From an uncultured Collinsella sp. (lineage in GTDB: Bacteria; Actinomycetota; Coriobacteriia; Coriobacteriales; Coriobacteriaceae), in NCBI GenBank assembly GCA_902494625.1, contig CABUUB010000035.1:1-18168 (forward strand): a DNA stretch of 18,168 nucleotides, read 5' to 3'. The notes beneath the pieces were generated by a model. It saw only the letters and a program-made list of their open reading frames with translations. It was not told the origin of the DNA and did not search any database. The translations under genes were made by a program, and so were the position numbers. Numbering within the stretch: the first letter of the stretch is position 1; every line of letters starts with the position of its first letter. Positions 5,943 to 12,524 of the stretch are shown one piece after another.

Positions 5943-6926
5943 TTAGTAGGAAAGCTTCCACATGTAGCGACGCATGGTCAGCGGGTGCTGACGGGCCTCG
6001 GCGATCTGGTTGCCGTACTCGCGCATAACGGCGAGGTGCAGCAGCGGGTTGAAGTAGGTGACGACGCTCGCGGGCACGGCGTCAGCCAGGCCGTAGTCCT
6101 TGGAGTCGATCAGAGCGACCTTGGCGCCCATGCGCTCAAGGAAGGTGAGGGCGCGGGCGTCCATCGGACGGGTAGCGCCATCGGACATGAAGAAGACGTA
6201 GGGCTTACCCTCGGTGGAAACCTCGAACGGGCCGTGGAAGTACTCGCCGGTGTTGTAGGCGGCGGCGTCGATCCACTGCATCTCGGTGAACAGGAAGGCG
6301 GCGTGAGAGTAAGCCATCTTCTCGGAGGCACCAGAGGCCATGAAGTAAATCATCTTGTCGTCCTTGAAGTCCTCAGCGAACTTCTTGGCGAGCTTCTTGC
6401 AGGACTGAGCGGCGTTCTCGCAGAGATCGAAGACGTTGGTGAGGCCGGTGATCATGTCGTCGTACTTGTCATAGCCCTCGGTCTGCTGAAGGATCTCGAG
6501 AGCAAGAGCGATGGCATAGCCGGGCTTCTCGCACTTGGCAGCGAAGTTGGCGTGGAAGCCGTGAACGATGACGTAGTCGGCGTCGACGGTCAGAGCGGAG
6601 CCAGCCTTGTTGGTGAGGGAGACGACCGGGCAGTTGTGCTTCTTGGCGGTCTTGTTAGCCTCGACGGTCTCGGGCGTGGAGCCACCGAGGGAGCAGGTGA
6701 TCACGAAGGTGTGCTCGTTGACCCAGGAAGGCGTGTCGTAGTTGAACTCGTTAGCGGTGAAGATCTGAACGTTCAGCTTGTCCGTGTTGTTGGCCAGGAA
6801 GTACTTGGCGGGGTAAAGGTCGGACATGGAAGCACCGCAGCCGACGAAGGCGACGCTGTGGATCTCGTGGTTGGACAGGACGTCAGCGACGATCTGCTTA
6901 GGGAGGTTAAGGTCGATCTCGTACAT
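5943..6926 (-). CDS. SIS-domain sugar-phosphate deglycase/isomerase, FrlB/FraB/GfrE-F type
   Basis: A 327-aa protein with two SIS folds (about residues 20-150 and 185-310) of the GlmS-isomerase-like group that includes fructoselysine-6-phosphate deglycase. Sugar-phosphate-binding features are VGCGASMSDLYPAKYF (28-43) and TCSLGGSTPETV (77-88). E215 (in FTEMQW) and H231 (in GEYFHGP) are 16 residues apart, as are catalytic E488/H504 of GlmS. The C-terminus RRYMWKLSY resembles the RRYYGGLVEY end of FrlB. The start MYEIDL (6924-6926) has AAAGGA at proper spacing; the upstream ATG is too close to it. It is the last gene of the PTS operon, so the substrate should be the phosphorylated sugar delivered by that PTS. 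Cleavage of an Amadori sugar phosphate to glucose 6-phosphate and an amine is likely; aldose-ketose isomerisation is the alternative. Confidence 0.85.
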   Translation of the reverse strand: MYEIDLNLPKQIVADVLSNHEIHSVAFVGCGASMSDLYPAKYFLANNTDKLNVQIFTANEFNYDTPSWVNEHTFVITCSLGGSTPETVEANKTAKKHNCPVVSLTNKAGSALTVDADYVIVHGFHANFAAKCEKPGYAIALALEILQQTEGYDKYDDMITGLTNVFDLCENAAQSCKKLAKKFAEDFKDDKMIYFMASGASEKMAYSHAAFLFTEMQWIDAAAYNTGEYFHGPFEVSTEGKPYVFFMSDGATRPMDARALTFLERMGAKVALIDSKDYGLADAVPASVVTYFNPLLHLAVMREYGNQIAEARQHPLTMRRYMWKLSY

Positions 6927-7016
6927 CTGACACATTCCTTTCGATTTTTGCGGCGCCACATTGCCGGGCGCACGCAGGGTTACCGTGATTTGGACCGAGT
7001 CGCCGGCCCGTTGAGG

Positions 7017-7047
7017 ATGTGACAAAGGAACCGCTCCTTTGTCACAT
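7017..7047. repeat. 13-bp perfect hairpin in EIID-SIS spacer
   Basis: ATGTGACAAAGGA (7017-7029) pairs perfectly with 7035-7047 around a 5-base loop. Four T residues end the stem on the plus strand, but no plus-strand gene precedes it. On the minus strand, where the operon is read, no T-run follows. It is more likely an mRNA processing or stability hairpin than a terminator. Confidence 0.7.
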
Positions 7048-7060
7048 TTTGGGGATGGGA

Positions 7061-7091
7061 GCCTGCCTGGGGTATGGGATGTCAGGCAGGC
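7061..7091. repeat. Second hairpin in EIID-SIS spacer
   Basis: GCCTGCCTG (7061-7069) pairs with 7083-7091 around a 13-base loop, next to a CCCCCGGGGG palindrome (7091-7100). There is no T-run on the minus strand. With the neighbouring hairpin it makes the 199-base EIID-SIS spacer highly structured, unlike the short EIIC-EIID junction of this operon. Confidence 0.6.
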
Positions 7092-7125
7092 CCCCGGGGG
7101 AAAGCGGTTAGGCGCTTGGTCGCGA

Positions 7126-7959
7126 CTAGGCCAGGATGCCGGCCGCGGAGAGGGCGATGCCGCCCACGATGGCGATCACGAGAAGCCAACCGGTGTTGAC
7201 GTTCTTCTTGATGAGCCAGTACATAAGGCCGGTGAGGCCAAGGGAGATCATCTGGGGCATCATGCCGTCCAGGATGTCCTGGATCACAACGGTGCCGTCA
7301 GCGAACTGCAGCGGGGTGGTGGCGCCGATCAGCGTAGCGATCATGCCGCCCACGGACATAAGACCCACGATGCCGCAGACATACATGAGCTTCTCCATGA
7401 GGTCGCCGCCCTGAAGCTTGCTCAGGTACTCGTGGCCGCCCTGATAGCCCATCTTGGCTGCGAACCAAGTGATCAGCACGGCGGGGACGATGGAGATGAG
7501 CATGGCCAGGATCGGGCCCATGATGGAGCCCTGCTGAGCCAGCTGAACGCCCAGGCCAAAGGCGATAACGCGGATGGTGCCCTGGAAGAAGGAGTCACCG
7601 ATGCCGGAAAGCGGGCCCATGAGGGAGGTCTTGACCGCGTTGATCGAATCGGGATCGAAGTTCTCGGGATCCTTGGCGTACTCCTCCTCCATGGAGGCGG
7701 TGAGGCCCAGGATAAAGGCGCTCGTCTGCGGGGTGCAGTTGTAGAACGCCATGTGACGGTGGTAAGCCTCTTTCTTAGCAGCGAGCTGCTTGGGGTCGGA
7801 CTCGTCCGGATAGAGGCGGTCGAGCGTGGGAACCATGCCGTAGAGGAAGCCCATGTTCATCTGACGCTCGTAGTTCCAAGAGGCCTGAATGGCCCAGGAG
7901 CGCCAGAAGAACTGGCTGACCTTCTTGTTCAGGGACACGTCCTTGGTTGCGGTTGCCAT
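7126..7959 (-). CDS. PTS mannose-family transporter subunit EIID
   Basis: A 277-aa integral membrane subunit which, with EIIC, forms the sugar channel of a mannose-family phosphotransferase system. Family features include FFWRSWAIQASWNYERQMNMGF (about 17-38), the cytosolic segment with NCTPQTSAFILGL (74-86), and MGPLSGIGDSFFQGT (114-128). Hydrophobic segments lie at about 146-168, 190-212, 236-250 and 257-276. Length is normal for EIID. Translation starts at 7957-7959, where AAGGAGGA is ideally placed and overlaps the EIIC stop codon; the open frame continues upstream into EIIC and would start without such a signal. It lies 13 bases from EIIC. The sugar specificity is not readable from the sequence. 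Confidence 0.96.
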   Translation of the reverse strand: MATATKDVSLNKKVSQFFWRSWAIQASWNYERQMNMGFLYGMVPTLDRLYPDESDPKQLAAKKEAYHRHMAFYNCTPQTSAFILGLTASMEEEYAKDPENFDPDSINAVKTSLMGPLSGIGDSFFQGTIRVIAFGLGVQLAQQGSIMGPILAMLISIVPAVLITWFAAKMGYQGGHEYLSKLQGGDLMEKLMYVCGIVGLMSVGGMIATLIGATTPLQFADGTVVIQDILDGMMPQMISLGLTGLMYWLIKKNVNTGWLLVIAIVGGIALSAAGILA

Positions 7960-7972
7960 AGTGTGTTCCTCC

Positions 7973-8767
7973 TTAGTCTTCGTCGTCTTCGAGCGGATCG
8001 TAGTCGGAATCGACACCGGCGGCTGCATGGGAACCGTTGAACTTGAAGCCCATGAAGACGACAGCCAGGCACACACCGATCAGAGCGACCGCGATGACGG
8101 ACAGGTTGAGGTAAGCGGCGAGCAGGAAACCGATGAACAGGAACGGAGTCATACCCTTCTTGATCATCATGGTGAGCAGCAGGGCCAAGCCGTAGGCGGT
8201 CATGATCTTGGTCGAAACGTTAAGACCAGTGGACAGCCACTCGGGAACCATGTTGACGATGGCCTGAACCAGGTCGGTGCCAACAAAGACGGCGAGGAAG
8301 ATCGGCAGGAAGTACATGATGGCGTACAGACCGGAGCCGGCGCAGATGTGCATACGGTAGGCGGTCTTGAACTTTCCGTTATCGATCGCGCTATCTGCCA
8401 CATGGGTGAGGGCGGCGATGATGGAACGGAACACGATGCCGAGGAGCTGACCCAGGACGGCGACCGGGATGGCGATCGTCATGGCGGTCTCGGCGGAAGC
8501 ATCGGTCAGGCACGCAAAGGCAGCGGCCACGATGCCGCCCAGGACCATATCGGGCGGAACGGCGGCGCCGACCTGCACCAGGCCCATGGACACGAGCTCG
8601 ACGGCGGCACCGACGGCAAGGCCGGTGGGCACATCGCCCAGCAGCAGACCGACGAGCGTAGCGCCAACGAGGGGCTGCTCGAAGTTAAGACGACCGAGCA
8701 GGCGGGAGTCCCACATGCAGAACACGCCGACGAGGCCGACGAGCACCGCACTGATGAACGTATTCAT
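7973..8767 (-). CDS. PTS mannose/sorbose-family transporter subunit EIIC
   Basis: A 264-aa membrane subunit that, together with EIID, moves the sugar across the membrane. It is hydrophobic almost throughout. The family signature lies at about residues 40-73, with GLLLGDVPTGLAVGA, ELVSMGLVQVG and AAVPPD. The C-terminus is an acidic hydrophilic tail (DSDYDPLEDDED). An AAAGGAGA ribosome-binding site lies before the ATG. It is the second gene of the operon, 36 bases after EIIAB; that gap holds a small hairpin. Its stop codon is part of the EIID ribosome-binding site, which suggests coupled translation in equal amounts. Confidence 0.96.
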   Translation of the reverse strand: MNTFISAVLVGLVGVFCMWDSRLLGRLNFEQPLVGATLVGLLLGDVPTGLAVGAAVELVSMGLVQVGAAVPPDMVLGGIVAAAFACLTDASAETAMTIAIPVAVLGQLLGIVFRSIIAALTHVADSAIDNGKFKTAYRMHICAGSGLYAIMYFLPIFLAVFVGTDLVQAIVNMVPEWLSTGLNVSTKIMTAYGLALLLTMMIKKGMTPFLFIGFLLAAYLNLSVIAVALIGVCLAVVFMGFKFNGSHAAAGVDSDYDPLEDDED

Positions 8768-8784
8768 ACCCTTCTCCTTTCAGT

Positions 8785-8798
8785 CAGGCAAAAGCCTG
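8785..8798 (-). repeat. Small intercistronic hairpin between EIIAB and EIIC
   Basis: CAGGC and GCCTG form a 5-bp stem with a 4-base loop in the 36-base gap just before the EIIC ribosome-binding site. It is small and may only space the two cistrons or tune EIIC translation. Confidence 0.35.
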
Positions 8799-8803
8799 GT
8801 TGA

Positions 8804-9727
8804 TTACAGCTTGGCGTCGATGTCGACGCTCTGATACGTAGGGGTCTGCTGGACATAGAGCTTGATGCCCATGTCGAGCAGCTGGTTGACGTCGGCCTTC
8901 TGGTTGGCGTCGAGGAAGACGGAGCTGTCCTTGCCGCCGACCTGATCGGCACCGTCGTGGTTGGCGGTGGCGCCCAGGTTGATGGCATCGAGCTTGTAGC
9001 CCTGGCAGAACTGCAGCATCTCGGCCGTGTTGCCAAAGACGAACATGACGCGCTCGCCGAGGGTGTTGAGCTTATCCATCTTGGCGAGGGCACGCTCGAC
9101 GGTGAAGACGTTCAGGCGCACGCCCTGGGGCTTGGCCAGCTTAAGAGCGCCCTTCTTGATGTCATCGTTGGCGGCAGCGTTGTCGACGACGATGATGCGC
9201 TCGGCCTGAACCTTGGTGGTCCAAGTAAAGACGACCTGGCCGTGCAGCAGACGGTAGTCAAGACGTGCGAGGACGATCTTGGCGGGACCGGAGCTGTGAC
9301 GGGACGCCTTGGCCTTCTTGGCGGGAGCCGCGGCGGCCTCGACCGGTGCGTTGGGGTTGGTCAGACCGGTGCGGGCCTCATTGATGAGGGCCGCGAGCTC
9401 GGCGCCCTTGACGGGGGCGGGGCTCATAGCAAGCGTGAGCGCCAACGGGATGTTGAAACCGCTGACAACCGTGAACTTCGTGCCGTTCTTGGAAAGCTCG
9501 ACCATGTTGTTGTTGACCGAGCTGCCGAGCATATCGGTCAGCACATAGACGGTGTCGTCCGCGTTGAACGTGGCGATCATAGCCTCAACCTTATTGGTGA
9601 TGGGCTCCTTGTCGTCACGAGCAAGCGACACGACGTGGACGTTCGACACGTCGCCGAGAACCATCTCGAGCGTGTCTTTGGCGCCTGCGGCCAGGCCGCC
9701 ATGAGATGCGAGAATGATCTGATTCAT
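8804..9727 (-). CDS. PTS mannose-family fused EIIA-EIIB
   Basis: A 307-aa cytosolic phosphotransfer protein carrying phosphate from HPr to the incoming sugar. The EIIA domain (about residues 1-122) has the phosphorylated His9 in LASHGGLAAG and the core VYVLTDMLGSSVNN. An Ala/Pro/Lys-rich linker (about 124-147) leads to the EIIB domain (about 148-305), with H162 in IVLARLDYRLLHGQV as second phosphorylation site. Both histidines are present, so the protein should be active. Fusion of A and B as in E. coli ManX is common; many relatives keep them separate. AAAGGAGGAGG precedes the ATG. It is the first gene of the EIIAB-EIIC-EIID-SIS operon and has a promoter with an operator-like dyad. Confidence 0.96.
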   Translation of the reverse strand: MNQIILASHGGLAAGAKDTLEMVLGDVSNVHVVSLARDDKEPITNKVEAMIATFNADDTVYVLTDMLGSSVNNNMVELSKNGTKFTVVSGFNIPLALTLAMSPAPVKGAELAALINEARTGLTNPNAPVEAAAAPAKKAKASRHSSGPAKIVLARLDYRLLHGQVVFTWTTKVQAERIIVVDNAAANDDIKKGALKLAKPQGVRLNVFTVERALAKMDKLNTLGERVMFVFGNTAEMLQFCQGYKLDAINLGATANHDGADQVGGKDSSVFLDANQKADVNQLLDMGIKLYVQQTPTYQSVDIDAKL

Positions 9728-9753
9728 CTTGCCTCCTCCTTTTCGTTATGGTC

Positions 9754-9773
9754 ATTATAACGTCTTATACGTT
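9754..9773 (-). promoter_or_regulatory. -10 element and operator-like dyad of the PTS operon
   Basis: On the minus strand TATAAT (9754-9759) lies about 27 bases before the EIIAB ATG. Immediately upstream, overlapping it by one base, is the perfect inverted repeat AACGT-CTTAT-ACGTT (9759-9773). The -35 region has no good hexamer. A protein on this dyad would block the promoter. The same spacing and a shared 10-base word occur before the GntR gene at 3040-3759. Confidence 0.65.
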
Positions 9774-9797
9774 GCTTATATTGCTAATTAGTATAAA

Positions 9798-9832
9798 GAC
9801 CGTTCGCGGGTGAAAATCGACCGTTGACGGGT
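9798..9832 (-). promoter_or_regulatory. Phased direct repeats upstream of the PTS promoter
   Basis: Two 14-base words, GACCGTTCGCGGGT (9798-9811) and GACCGTTGACGGGT (9819-9832), differ at two bases and begin 21 bp apart, two DNA turns. They lie 39-78 bp upstream of the -10 element, where activators usually bind. Because the promoter lacks a clear -35, activator dependence is plausible. Confidence 0.5.
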
Positions 9833-9909
9833 TTAACGTACTCGAAACGTTGGACTGGGTAGGCCGGCGCTAGCTGGATAACCCCAGGTCAGACCCTGCG
9901 TGCAATCCC

Positions 9910-10992
9910 CTATCGCACGAAGTACCAGGGGCTTTCCTGTACGGTGGGTTCCAGCGCAATGCCGGTGCGTTCCTTAAACAGATCCATGTCCTGAGATTTT
10001 TCGGTCCACCACGCGTTGGGCTTAAAGGTCATGCTCTCAATGACATGACCGACAAACACACTGTTGCGCAGCTTGGAGAAGTCGGTGTTCATAATCAGGA
10101 TGGACGCGAGCACCAACACGATGCCCAGGACTTTAATCGCGCCGGCGGGCTCGGCGTAGACACCAATGCCCACCAGTACGGTGACGACCGTCTCGAAAGA
10201 CATTACGACGGGAACTTTCGATGTCTCGAGCCCCATGGACAGACCCTGCATATATAAGATGTAAGCAACGGCTGTGGGGATGAGTCCAAAGCCAAGGAAC
10301 AGCAGCAGCAGCTGTGGCGACATTGCCGCGGCGACATCCGGCCACGGAGCCGCGATAGCTGCCATAACCGCACCGCCAAAAACAAAGCCCCAAAACGTGA
10401 CAGCCAGCGGGTGGACCGTCTTGGTTGCTATTCGGCTAAACACCGCGAGCGACGCACCACAAAGGCCTGCAATCACGCCCGACGTGACGCCCCAAACCGA
10501 AAAATGAAAACCGGAAAGGTCGCCATTGGTCACTGCAAGCACGCAGCCTACGATGTTAAAGACAATGGCAACGAGCTTGTTGGGGGTCACGTCCTCGCGA
10601 TAAAACACGCGGCCGAGCATGACGCCAAACACCGGCGAGGTGTAGAGCAGCACCGAGGCCGTGGACATGCCCACCTCGCCCATGCACTCGTAATAGCAGG
10701 TGTTGGCGGCGGCCAAACCGACGATGCCGACAAGCGCACAGGGAACAAGCTCTTTAGGGCTTGCCTTGAACAGGGCCAGCGGACCCTGAGCCACGGTAGA
10801 CCCCTCACCCGGACGGCAGCCCATAAACATCAGGACCGGCGCCAAGATAAGCGCTCCGACCAACAAGCGAAAGGCAGCCATGCTCTGGGACGAAACGCCC
10901 ATGGCCGAGATGCCGTTTACAAAGATTCCGATGCTGCCCCACATAAGCGCGGCGATCAGCACCAGCGCATAGCCCAGATTGCTTTTCTTCAA
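9910..10992 (-). CDS. EamA/DMT-family transporter with C-terminal extension
   Basis: A 360-aa membrane protein of the drug/metabolite transporter superfamily with two EamA repeats (about residues 6-155 and 166-302), about ten hydrophobic segments in all. Repeat signatures are LMWGSIGIFV (16-25), SVLLYTSPVFGVMLG (113-127), and PVVMSFETVVTVLVG (261-275). Family members usually export metabolites or amino acids; the substrate here is unknown. A soluble tail of about 55 residues beyond the last membrane segment (303-360, with WWTEKSQDMDLFKERTG) is unusual, since many homologues end near 300. The start is TTG (10990-10992), supported by GAGGAGG five bases upstream and by the KKSNLGYAL start of the first helix. 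It lies 182 bases upstream of the PTS operon and has its own promoter region. Confidence 0.92.
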   Translation of the reverse strand: MKKSNLGYALVLIAALMWGSIGIFVNGISAMGVSSQSMAAFRLLVGALILAPVLMFMGCRPGEGSTVAQGPLALFKASPKELVPCALVGIVGLAAANTCYYECMGEVGMSTASVLLYTSPVFGVMLGRVFYREDVTPNKLVAIVFNIVGCVLAVTNGDLSGFHFSVWGVTSGVIAGLCGASLAVFSRIATKTVHPLAVTFWGFVFGGAVMAAIAAPWPDVAAAMSPQLLLLFLGFGLIPTAVAYILYMQGLSMGLETSKVPVVMSFETVVTVLVGIGVYAEPAGAIKVLGIVLVLASILIMNTDFSKLRNSVFVGHVIESMTFKPNAWWTEKSQDMDLFKERTGIALEPTVQESPWYFVR

Positions 10993-11031
10993 CGCAGCCT
11001 CCTCGGTATCGTTTCCAATATGTTTCGTACT

Positions 11032-11060
11032 ACGTTATAGTCGTTATATACATTTTTCAA
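11032..11060 (-). promoter_or_regulatory. Putative promoter and operator-like motif of the EamA gene
   Basis: On the minus strand TTGAAA (11055-11060) is followed 15 bases later by TATAAC (11034-11039), a possible -35/-10 pair with short spacing. Overlapping the -10 is ACGT-N5-TCGT (11032-11044), an imperfect version of the ACGT-N5-ACGT dyad before the GntR and EIIAB genes. It shares the 8-base word TATAACGT with them, on the opposite strand. Confidence 0.4.
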
Positions 11061-11104
11061 GACACAAATCGCCGAACGGAAAAATCTGCTTCCCCACATA
11101 CTCA

Positions 11105-11148
11105 TTGGGGACGTTCCCAAATGACTAGTCATTTAAGAACGTCCCCAA
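11105..11148. repeat. GTCCCC-type palindrome, copy B
   Basis: Arms TTGGGGACGTTC (11105-11116) and its complement (11137-11148) enclose a second perfect 16-bp palindrome, AAATGACTAGTCATTT (11119-11134). Core and centre match copy A at 2715-2770, with shorter outer arms. The palindrome is part of the 334-base gene-free stretch 10993-11326, which also holds the EamA promoter, RNA copy B and a hairpin. Positions 11149-11176 show nothing I recognise. Confidence 0.8.
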
Positions 11149-11176
11149 CGTCTAAGGCACCGCTGGTTGAGCATAA

Positions 11177-11292
11177 GTCAGCGAGCGGGCCGCATTTGAG
11201 GCAAGGTGGCGTGAAACGAAAGGGCGCTGACCTTCTGGTCGCGCCCTTGAAGTTGAACGTCAGATTGTCCAAATGCGGTCCGCGCAGCGTCG
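11177..11292 (+). ncRNA. Predicted structured RNA, copy B (unnamed family)
   Basis: It folds like copy A. P1 has 14 pairs (11185-11198 with 11270-11283, one G-T). Internal loop 1 is AGGCAAGG opposite GATTGTC. P2 is TGGCGT (11207-11212) with ACGTCA (11257-11262), one G-T pair. Internal loop 2 is GAAACGA opposite GAAGTTGA. P3 (11220-11232 with 11237-11248) has 12 pairs, a bulged T at 11228 and a TTCT loop (11233-11236). Compared with copy A, six P3 pairs and two P2 pairs change on both strands yet still pair, P1 is almost wholly different, and the loops stay the same. Flanking words GTCAGCG and GCAGCGTCG are also kept. Strand is inferred from G-T pairs only. Confidence 0.75.
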
Positions 11293-11296
11293 AGCC

Positions 11297-11324
11297 GTTA
11301 CGCGGTTTGGTAAAACCGCGTAAC
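11297..11324 (-). repeat. 12-bp hairpin next to the stop codon of the second SIS gene
   Basis: The same hairpin as at 3012-3039: GTTACGCGGTTT (11297-11308) with 11313-11324, four-base loop. On the minus strand it starts two bases after the TAA stop at 11327-11329. It lies within a 44-base block identical to 2997-3040. No T-run follows on the minus strand. Confidence 0.7.
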
Positions 11325-11326
11325 TC

Positions 11327-12319
11327 TTAGTAGTCCAGCTTCCACATGTAGCGGCGCGTCATGTAGTCCTTGTGGGTGACGGCAGAGAGCGCACGCATGT
11401 ACACGTTGTTGAGGATCGGGGCAAAGATCAGGTGGTTGAAGTACTCGCTCACGCTGTCCTTGATGTCGTTGAGGCCGAGCTCCTTGGCGTCGAGCTGATA
11501 GACGCGCTCGCCACCGTACTGGTTGACGAAGCGGATACCGCGCTCGTCGTTGCAGCGGCTGCGGCCGACGCTGATGAGCTGGAACAGCGAGGTGCGCTTG
11601 TCCAGGATCTCGAAGGGGCCGTGGAAGAAGTCACAGGTGTTGATGGTGCAGGAGTCGATCTGCAGCATCTCCTGCACGTTGCAGATGCTAAAGACGTAGG
11701 CGGCACCAAAGAGCGGACCCTGAGCCATCACGTTGATGCAGGGCTTGTCGGCGTTTTGCTCGGCCCACTTGGCGGCGAGCGGACGGGTGTACTCGACGGC
11801 CTTGCGATAGATGGGGTCAACCAGGTCGAAGGCGGCCATAGCGATCTCATACTCGGCATAGCCCTCGGTCTGCTGCGTAAGCTCCATGGCGATCATGGTC
11901 ACGACGGCGGAGTTGGTACGGCCCATGCAAGACTCGTCGACGGCCAGGCTGTCATACTGAATCTTGTAGTCGCAGACCTCGGTGAGGCCGGACTCGTCGA
12001 CATAGATGGCGACGGTGCTGGCGCCGTGGTCCTTGGCGACCTGGGCGGCGACGATGGTCTCCTTGGTGCCGCGCATGGACACGACGACGGCCAGGGTGTT
12101 CTCGTTGACATAGGCGGGCGTGGCGTGCACGAACTCATTGCTGGTGTAGCTGGAGCTCACGACCTGCGTGGCCTCGTGCTCCATAAAGTACTGGGCAGGA
12201 TAGTTGCCGCCGTTGGATCCGCCGGCGCCAATCCACACGACGCGCTTGATGCCGCCCTTGTCTGCCTTGTCAGCCAAAACCTGGGAGACGACATCCTTAA
12301 CCTGTTCCTGAGTAGTCAT
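11327..12319 (-). CDS. SIS-domain sugar-phosphate deglycase/isomerase, FrlB/FraB/GfrE-F type (second copy)
   Basis: A 330-aa two-SIS-domain protein, a distant paralogue of the one at 5943-6926. Features are WIGAGGSNGGNYPAQYF (29-45), VVSMRGTKETIVAAQ (79-93), and E217 (in VQEMLQ) with H233 (in FFHGP), again 16 residues apart as in GlmS and FraB. The shared C-terminus RRYMWKLDY supports common ancestry. Where the paralogue and FrlB have GE three to four residues before the His, this protein has CD (C229, D230), so substrate or chemistry may differ. AAAGG lies ten bases before the ATG. It is a single gene, divergent from the GntR gene at 12525 and ended by composite B. Two deglycases with one mannose-type PTS recall Salmonella GfrE and GfrF. 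Confidence 0.83.
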   Translation of the reverse strand: MTTQEQVKDVVSQVLADKADKGGIKRVVWIGAGGSNGGNYPAQYFMEHEATQVVSSSYTSNEFVHATPAYVNENTLAVVVSMRGTKETIVAAQVAKDHGASTVAIYVDESGLTEVCDYKIQYDSLAVDESCMGRTNSAVVTMIAMELTQQTEGYAEYEIAMAAFDLVDPIYRKAVEYTRPLAAKWAEQNADKPCINVMAQGPLFGAAYVFSICNVQEMLQIDSCTINTCDFFHGPFEILDKRTSLFQLISVGRSRCNDERGIRFVNQYGGERVYQLDAKELGLNDIKDSVSEYFNHLIFAPILNNVYMRALSAVTHKDYMTRRYMWKLDY

Positions 12320-12524
12320 CGTGCATCAGCCTTTCTTCTCGTTTGATGCTCTCGATGGCATACAAGTTACATACATGTTTTGGTTATGTCGACTAGTTGT
12401 ATGCTATATTTGTCTTAAAAATTTTGCTGATGCGGTTTTCGATAACTTGCTACCAGCGGTTTTGTTGTTGTATTGAATACATGCTTGATTAGATACGCAT
12501 ACAGGTTAGATACAGGTTGATCGC
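12320..12524. promoter_or_regulatory. Divergent promoter region with repeated GTAT/ATAC motifs
   Basis: The 205-base AT-rich stretch between the second SIS gene (minus) and the third GntR gene (plus) contains several related words. GCATACAA at 12358-12365 is inverted as TTGTATGC at 12397-12404. GTATTGAATAC (12470-12480) is a perfect dyad. ATACAGGTT occurs twice at 12499-12507 and 12510-12518, 11 bp apart, and TTAGATAC twice at 12489-12496 and 12506-12513. These are plausible binding sites for the adjacent GntR protein. No -35/-10 pair could be fixed with confidence. Confidence 0.55.

Noticed and set aside
7017..7047. Plus-strand intrinsic terminator or CRP-like site (TGTGAC-GTCACA)
   Set aside because: No plus-strand gene precedes it, and the arm spacing does not fit a CRP site. 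Treated as a hairpin in the operon mRNA.
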